Shown: positions 3,601 to 5,461 of the stretch, in pieces
How the letters are laid out: each line of letters starts with the position of its first letter
Position numbering within the stretch: the stretch's first letter is position 1
Program-made: the position numbers and the translations under genes
From: an uncultured Eubacteriales bacterium
Lineage (GTDB): Bacteria > Bacillota > Clostridia > Oscillospirales > CAG-272
Assembly (NCBI GenBank): GCA_934474225.1
Contig: CAKSLU010000054.1
Coordinates: forward strand, 1-5,461
DNA length: 5,461 bases
Direction of reading: 5' to 3'
Notes under the pieces: model-generated
Databases searched by the model: none
Told to the model about the DNA's origin: nothing
Seen by the model: only the letters and a program-made list of their open reading frames with translations

Positions 3601-5461
3601 TGTAGACAGTACCATCAGAACCGAGAGCCCCGGCATCGGCGACGATATGAACCGCGGCGACCAGTCCGAGTCCCCGCTGCTGACCGTTGAGGAAGCAGTG
3701 CGCAGACTGGCACAGAGCGGCGGTAAGATCATTCTGCTTGACCGCTATGTCGTCAAGGAGAACATCACGCTCCCCGCTTACGAAAAAGAGATCACGATCA
3801 CGACGGCGAAGGACATCACGGGCTTCGACACCGGCTTTGTGACCCAGAAGCACGGCGCTGTTCTTTCGCTCGGCGGCCCGACGAAGTTTGAGACGCTTGT
3901 TTTCAACAACGGTACAAACACGCTGGTCTTCGTCGGCAACTGGAACGATGTCACCTTCGGCGAAAACCTGACCACCTTCGGTAACTGCTACTTCGTTGCG
4001 GGCAAGCAGCATCCCACAGAGGATGATACTGCGGAAAAGACCGTCAAACTGAGCTTTGCAAAGACAAAAGAAGGTAAGATCGACAACAATGGCACGATCC
4101 GCACCTTCTTTGAGAAGGTTTTCCTTGGCTCCCGCGGTAGCGCATCCGTGACGGTTGCAAACAAGACGGTCACGGCAGACTTCAACGGAACGGCAATCAG
4201 CAGTCTCTATGCAGGCTCCACCAGCTTGGAGGCGCAGAATCTCCAGATGGTGAACTGCCGGTCCACGCTGAACATCGGCGGAGATGCGGATATTGCTTGG
4301 CTCAACTCCGGCGATAAGAACACCGATGGCAACGGCACGGCTTACATGGACAGCGTCACGGTCAACCTCAACGACGGTGCGCGCGTCAACAGTGATTTCG
4401 CGATGCGGAATGTCCGCGACCTGACCATCAACATCTCCGGTGAGAAGGACGGCCGTGCGGCAGATCGCCGACTGAAGAAGAATGTCTGGTTTGCACTGAA
4501 GAATGGCTATCTCCAGTCGGAGAATTATACCGGCAACGAAAAGGTGACGGTAAATTACACGACGCATTCGTTCGATAAGGGCTTTGCACCGCAGATCTCC
4601 GGCGGCTATGCGACGGCAAACTTCACGCGCAACATGACGGATGAGTGTGTCTGGGACGACGGCGTGATCACAACGCCTGCAACCCAGGATGCAGACGGTG
4701 TCAAGACTTACACCTGCACGGTCTGCGGCAGAACCAGAACCGAGACTTTCCCGTTTGATTGCACGGCGCACAGTTACATCGCAAAGGCAGACGGCAGCTA
4801 CTACTGCGTGCTCTGCAACAAGACCTTTACCGAGCTGCCCACAGCGGAACTGACTCTCAAGGTTGATTCCGTGACGGTTGCAAACGGCAAGGCTATCCTC
4901 AACATTTCCATGAAGACGGATGCATTCTGGGGTGTTCGCTTCGCAATCAAGGCGCCCGAGGGCTTCACGCTGGATGAAGTCACTTCGCTCCTGCCCACGG
5001 CAGCTGAAGGCACCGACGGCACGGGCACCGGCCTCTCGCTGATGAGCGGCAAGGAGAGCATCGCGGTTCTCGGCTTCAAGGAGCCTCCCACGAACTATGC
5101 GGTCGATGAGGTCGTTGCAACGCTGACCTACACGGTCGCAGACACGGTTGACCTCACCAAGACGCATGTCTTCGAGGCGGTCATCAAGGAAGCACTCAAG
5201 TGCGCGGACGGCGAGAATGTCACGCTGGATGCACTGGCAATCGGCGCAGAACTTGTCCCGGCAGCGCATGAGCACAAGTTTGTTGAAGAAATCACGACGC
5301 CGGCAACCTGCGGCAAGGACGGCGTAAAGACGTTCAGATGCGCGTGCGGCGAGAGCTACACCGAGCCGATTCCCGCAACGGGCGACCACACCTTCGGCGC
5401 GTGGGAAGTCACCACGCCGGCACAGGTTGGCGTGAAGGGCGAAGAGACCCGCACCTGCGCA
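587..5461 (+). CDS. Giant secreted modular surface protein (GLUG repeats, beta-helix domains, CxxC linkers, cohesin-like domain); 3' end outside window
   Basis: An uninterrupted frame of 1625 codons starts at ATG 587 and is still open at the window edge. A Sec signal peptide begins at residue 1 (K3-K4, hydrophobic 5-23, likely cleavage after SAA at 28). Domain order: GLUG-type repeats (34-440), CxxC linker 1 (480-572), beta-helix-like domain (573-898), CxxC linker 2 (903-1000), second beta-helix-like domain (1001-1350), CxxC linker 3 (1354-1417), cohesin-like beta-sandwich (about 1420-1557), start of CxxC linker 4 (1561-1625). The composition is rich in Gly, Thr, Asn and Asp, as expected for an exported repeat protein. 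No catalytic residues, SLH domain, LPXTG signal or dockerin are visible; an anchor would be at the missing C-terminus. Large proteins with this mix are common on gut Clostridia and are mostly uncharacterised. Adhesion or glycan binding is a guess. Its own promoter and leader precede it, so it is transcribed alone or first in an operon. Confidence 0.95.
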   Translation, partial: MQKKILSLILTLCMLLSMFPFVMGTSAADSTAAYTEIGTADELIALMSDSSKWAGNYRLTDNIDLTGKTGQARIGNDTTPFTGIFDGNGKTVSGISLNITGHKGVGFFGIVRDTEIRNLTVKGSVTSNTNFAGGLIGAITGNALVENCTSEIVVKAPSRVGGLVGGIVLNNALGTPAGTQLDAAAGAEVIIRGCTNAGTVTGSGTTAGNGRIGGVVGSASTGKASGRHYTIENCTNTGSVTGFEAVGGVLGFTDHTATGNGGKIIGCSNSGSGTITGKYAKATLVGGIVGKTQLDAGTTMEITECFNKGLVTAPAQIGGILGYAAKTKKVTTEATEVSKCWNDGAVKATGTYEDGADAGGIVGVTNPCVVENCINTGAIDGKANKNVGGIVGRNSGTNTIRYNYNGGTTTSTTSTNIRAIIGGLATQAGTLTPNYYSVGGTDTKGTLIAAADLANAEAYPALNVELWMATTNGPELRIFHTHKDANEDGRCDTCGLNLSCTHETKRYEIITASTCIAKGEAHAYCTNCDEYLGIEELPLDANNHAAVGAALTDGKMTYTCACGASYTETTAHVDTVYVSANGKAVKLPNETFGTAENPFGDFDMAMKYAGAVASANGSATVNISDSITIPAEYETPAYTGMVTVTGGKMIFSGDASFKMNGAMTFRNTSFDVDEMGGGVYLYAQNHKLVMDTGIKMVNAGTTSKNNMAVNGVKMYVLGGFANRESNTYVLDTDVTVRSGDYWFIGGGNRNFAGTMKVSGNTKLTLGKTNAADKLQSAWLNSFAVGSEYLSGDLKATVLVDGGIDVVSYNVINQNGGDAAFMRTVDLILKGDINPTYGSVVDIAGSADVSGGTINVYVDERVATAVEDADVFYGDNADATIAANNYTVSKLSYSTYCINYLGGHTDADEDGVCDICGGSMVCEHPDDALEYRTITPATCSTLGTEEVWCKNCGKKVRTQDADYDFERHTGYRYVANANGLYDYICVDCDPDGDAPIETDVEVPTIYVDSTIRTESPGIGDDMNRGDQSESPLLTVEEAVRRLAQSGGKIILLDRYVVKENITLPAYEKEITITTAKDITGFDTGFVTQKHGAVLSLGGPTKFETLVFNNGTNTLVFVGNWNDVTFGENLTTFGNCYFVAGKQHPTEDDTAEKTVKLSFAKTKEGKIDNNGTIRTFFEKVFLGSRGSASVTVANKTVTADFNGTAISSLYAGSTSLEAQNLQMVNCRSTLNIGGDADIAWLNSGDKNTDGNGTAYMDSVTVNLNDGARVNSDFAMRNVRDLTINISGEKDGRAADRRLKKNVWFALKNGYLQSENYTGNEKVTVNYTTHSFDKGFAPQISGGYATANFTRNMTDECVWDDGVITTPATQDADGVKTYTCTVCGRTRTETFPFDCTAHSYIAKADGSYYCVLCNKTFTELPTAELTLKVDSVTVANGKAILNISMKTDAFWGVRFAIKAPEGFTLDEVTSLLPTAAEGTDGTGTGLSLMSGKESIAVLGFKEPPTNYAVDEVVATLTYTVADTVDLTKTHVFEAVIKEALKCADGENVTLDALAIGAELVPAAHEHKFVEEITTPATCGKDGVKTFRCACGESYTEPIPATGDHTFGAWEVTTPAQVGVKGEETRTCA
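686..1906 (+). repeat. GLUG-type repeat domain (about ten units)
   Basis: Residues about 34-440. It opens with the usual lead-in for this class (IGTADELIALM, then NYRLTDNIDLTG, then FTGIFDGNGKTVSGI). The glycine signature recurs at GVGFFG 104-109, AGGLIG 132-137, VGGLVG 160-165, IGGVVG 212-217, VGGVLG 246-251, VGGIVG 285-290, IGGILG 317-322, AGGIVG 358-363, VGGIVG 387-392 and, degenerate, IGGLA 421-425. Between signatures comes a second motif of the form [VI]-x-x-C-x-N-x-G-x-[VI], for example VENCINTGAI. The spacing of 30-50 residues fits two turns of a beta-solenoid. The GLUG motif (Pfam family of that name) is known from secreted bacterial proteins including IgA-protease-like ones; here no peptidase domain accompanies it in the visible part. 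Confidence 0.85.
2024..2302 (+). other. Cys-rich linker 1 with Asp-rich loop
   Basis: Residues 480-572. It begins H-x-H-K-D-A-N-E-D-G-R-C-D-x-C-G (480-495), an Asp-rich loop reminiscent of calcium-binding dockerin/EF-hand loops fused to a CxxC. C500-T-H and C515 follow, then CTNC (525-528) and CAC-G (560-563). The alternating cysteine pairs suggest a small metal-binding knuckle, or cysteines that form disulfides outside the cell. It is homologous to linker 2 (residues 903-1000). Confidence 0.7.
2303..3280 (+). other. Beta-helix-like domain A
   Basis: Residues about 573-898. It starts VDTVYVSANGKA, a typical entry strand for right-handed parallel beta-helix domains of the pectate-lyase-like fold. 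Short strands separated by Gly/Asn turns follow, including LYAQNHKLVM, MYVLGG, DTDVTVRSGDYWFIGGGN and VDIAGSADVSGGTINVYV. I see no acidic catalytic set typical of polysaccharide lyases, so a binding or structural role is more likely. The fold assignment is by pattern only. Confidence 0.55.
3293..3586 (+). other. Cys-rich linker 2 with Asp-rich loop
   Basis: Residues 903-1000. It repeats linker 1 motif for motif: H-T-D-A-D-E-D-G-V-C-D-x-C-G (903-916), C921-E-H, an ITPATC segment ending at C938, W-C-K-N-C-G (C948, C951), and a final C-x-x-C (984-987). The segment ITxATCxxxG is shared between both copies. This is a duplicated unit, placed each time immediately before a beta-helix-like domain. 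Confidence 0.75.
3587..4636 (+). other. Beta-helix-like domain B
   Basis: Residues about 1001-1350. It begins VPTIYVDSTIRTES, then SPLLTVEEAVRRLAQSGGKIILLD, the common start of a parallel beta-helix (an entry strand, a short helix, then the first rung). It parallels domain A in an ITLPAYEK segment (ITIPAEYE in A), an F-x-x-x-x-F strand and a YFVAGK strand (MYVLGG in A). Domains A and B look like diverged copies. No catalytic site is recognised. Confidence 0.6.
4646..4837 (+). other. Cys-rich linker 3
   Basis: Residues 1354-1417 contain C1354, CTVCG (1377-1381), C1392-T-A-H and CVLC (1407-1410). The wording ITTPATQDADGVKTYTC (1363 onward) matches the C-terminal linker ITTPATCGKDGVKTFRC (1568 onward), except that the first Cys is replaced by Gln. 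It lacks the Asp-rich loop of linkers 1 and 2, and it precedes the cohesin-like domain. Confidence 0.65.
4844..5257 (+). other. Cohesin-like beta-sandwich domain
   Basis: Residues about 1420-1557, near 138 long, which fits the cohesin family. The strand pattern is characteristic: AELTLKVDSVTVANGKAILNISMKTD-like opening strands, then WGVRFAIKAPEGFTLDEV (the segment equivalent to the 'xxFxIxYDPxxLxxxxV' of cohesins), then SIAVLGF, and DEVVATLTYTVAD near the end. True cohesins bind dockerins in cellulosomes; many Clostridia carry cohesin-like domains in surface proteins with no known partner. A related carbohydrate-binding or Ig-like beta-sandwich is the alternative. Confidence 0.5.
5267..5461 (+). 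other. Cys-rich linker 4, cut by window edge
   Basis: Residues 1561-1625: H-E-H-K-F, then TPATCGKDGVKTFRCACGESYTE in outline (C1575, C1585, C1587), then IPATGDHTFGAWEVTTPAQ and a second unit starting EETRTC. This 'ATC..G.....C.CG....E.IPATG.H.F..W..T..A...' repeat is widespread in long surface proteins of gut Clostridia and usually occurs in tandem, so further copies are likely beyond the edge. Confidence 0.75.

Noticed and set aside
1436..5389. A 1317-codon open frame on the - strand
   Set aside because: It lies exactly antisense, codon against codon, to the + strand gene and begins at a GTG. It translates to a Cys-, Arg- and Val-rich sequence without recognisable domains, whereas the + frame gives a signal peptide and clear repeats. 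Avoidance of TTA, CTA and TCA codons in the real gene explains its length.

Overview
The window holds a single real gene. It is the 5' part of one very large secreted protein on the + strand, which starts at 587 and runs off the right edge with no stop codon (1625 codons visible). About 590 bases of intergenic DNA lie in front of it. The organism is most likely an anaerobic, gut-type member of the Bacillota (Clostridia, probably Oscillospirales or Ruminococcaceae). I infer this from the strong AAGGAGA ribosome binding site, the TTGACA promoter, a GC-rich gene next to AT-rich intergenic DNA, and a surface-protein architecture typical of those bacteria. I cannot name the species.

Layout. Bases 1-94 carry a perfect 28-bp inverted repeat (21-48 / 67-94) that looks like a dispersed intergenic palindrome. 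Bases 95-240 hold a second, imperfect inverted repeat (126-140 / 196-210). Bases 240-503 are AT-rich with no gene, and contain small symmetric motifs built around TTTG..CAAA. One copy of that motif lies inside the spacer of a near-consensus promoter (TTGACA 504-509, N17, TAAAAT 527-532). The predicted transcript begins near 539, almost at once forms a stem-loop (544-563), and then presents the ribosome binding site (574-580) and the ATG at 587.

The protein, in order: a Sec signal peptide (residues 1-28); a GLUG-type repeat domain, probably a beta-helix (about 34-440), with roughly ten G-G-[LIV]-[LIVA]-G repeats and one cysteine per unit; a cysteine-rich linker starting with an Asp-rich, Ca-loop-like motif (480-572); a beta-helix-like domain (573-898); a second copy of the linker (903-1000); a second beta-helix-like domain (1001-1350); a third CxxC linker (1354-1417); a cohesin-like beta-sandwich (about 1420-1557); and the start of a fourth CxxC linker (1561-1625) that is cut by the window edge.

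The linker plus beta-helix unit is clearly duplicated. The most reasonable reading is a modular surface adhesin or glycan-interacting protein. No catalytic domain is visible, and the anchoring C-terminus lies outside the window. I see no evidence of a defence system, CRISPR array, insertion sequence, tRNA or rRNA. The points that most deserve a second look are the one-cysteine-per-repeat ladder, the duplicated CxxC/Asp-loop linkers, the palindrome with two alternative folds, and the operator-like motif inside the promoter.
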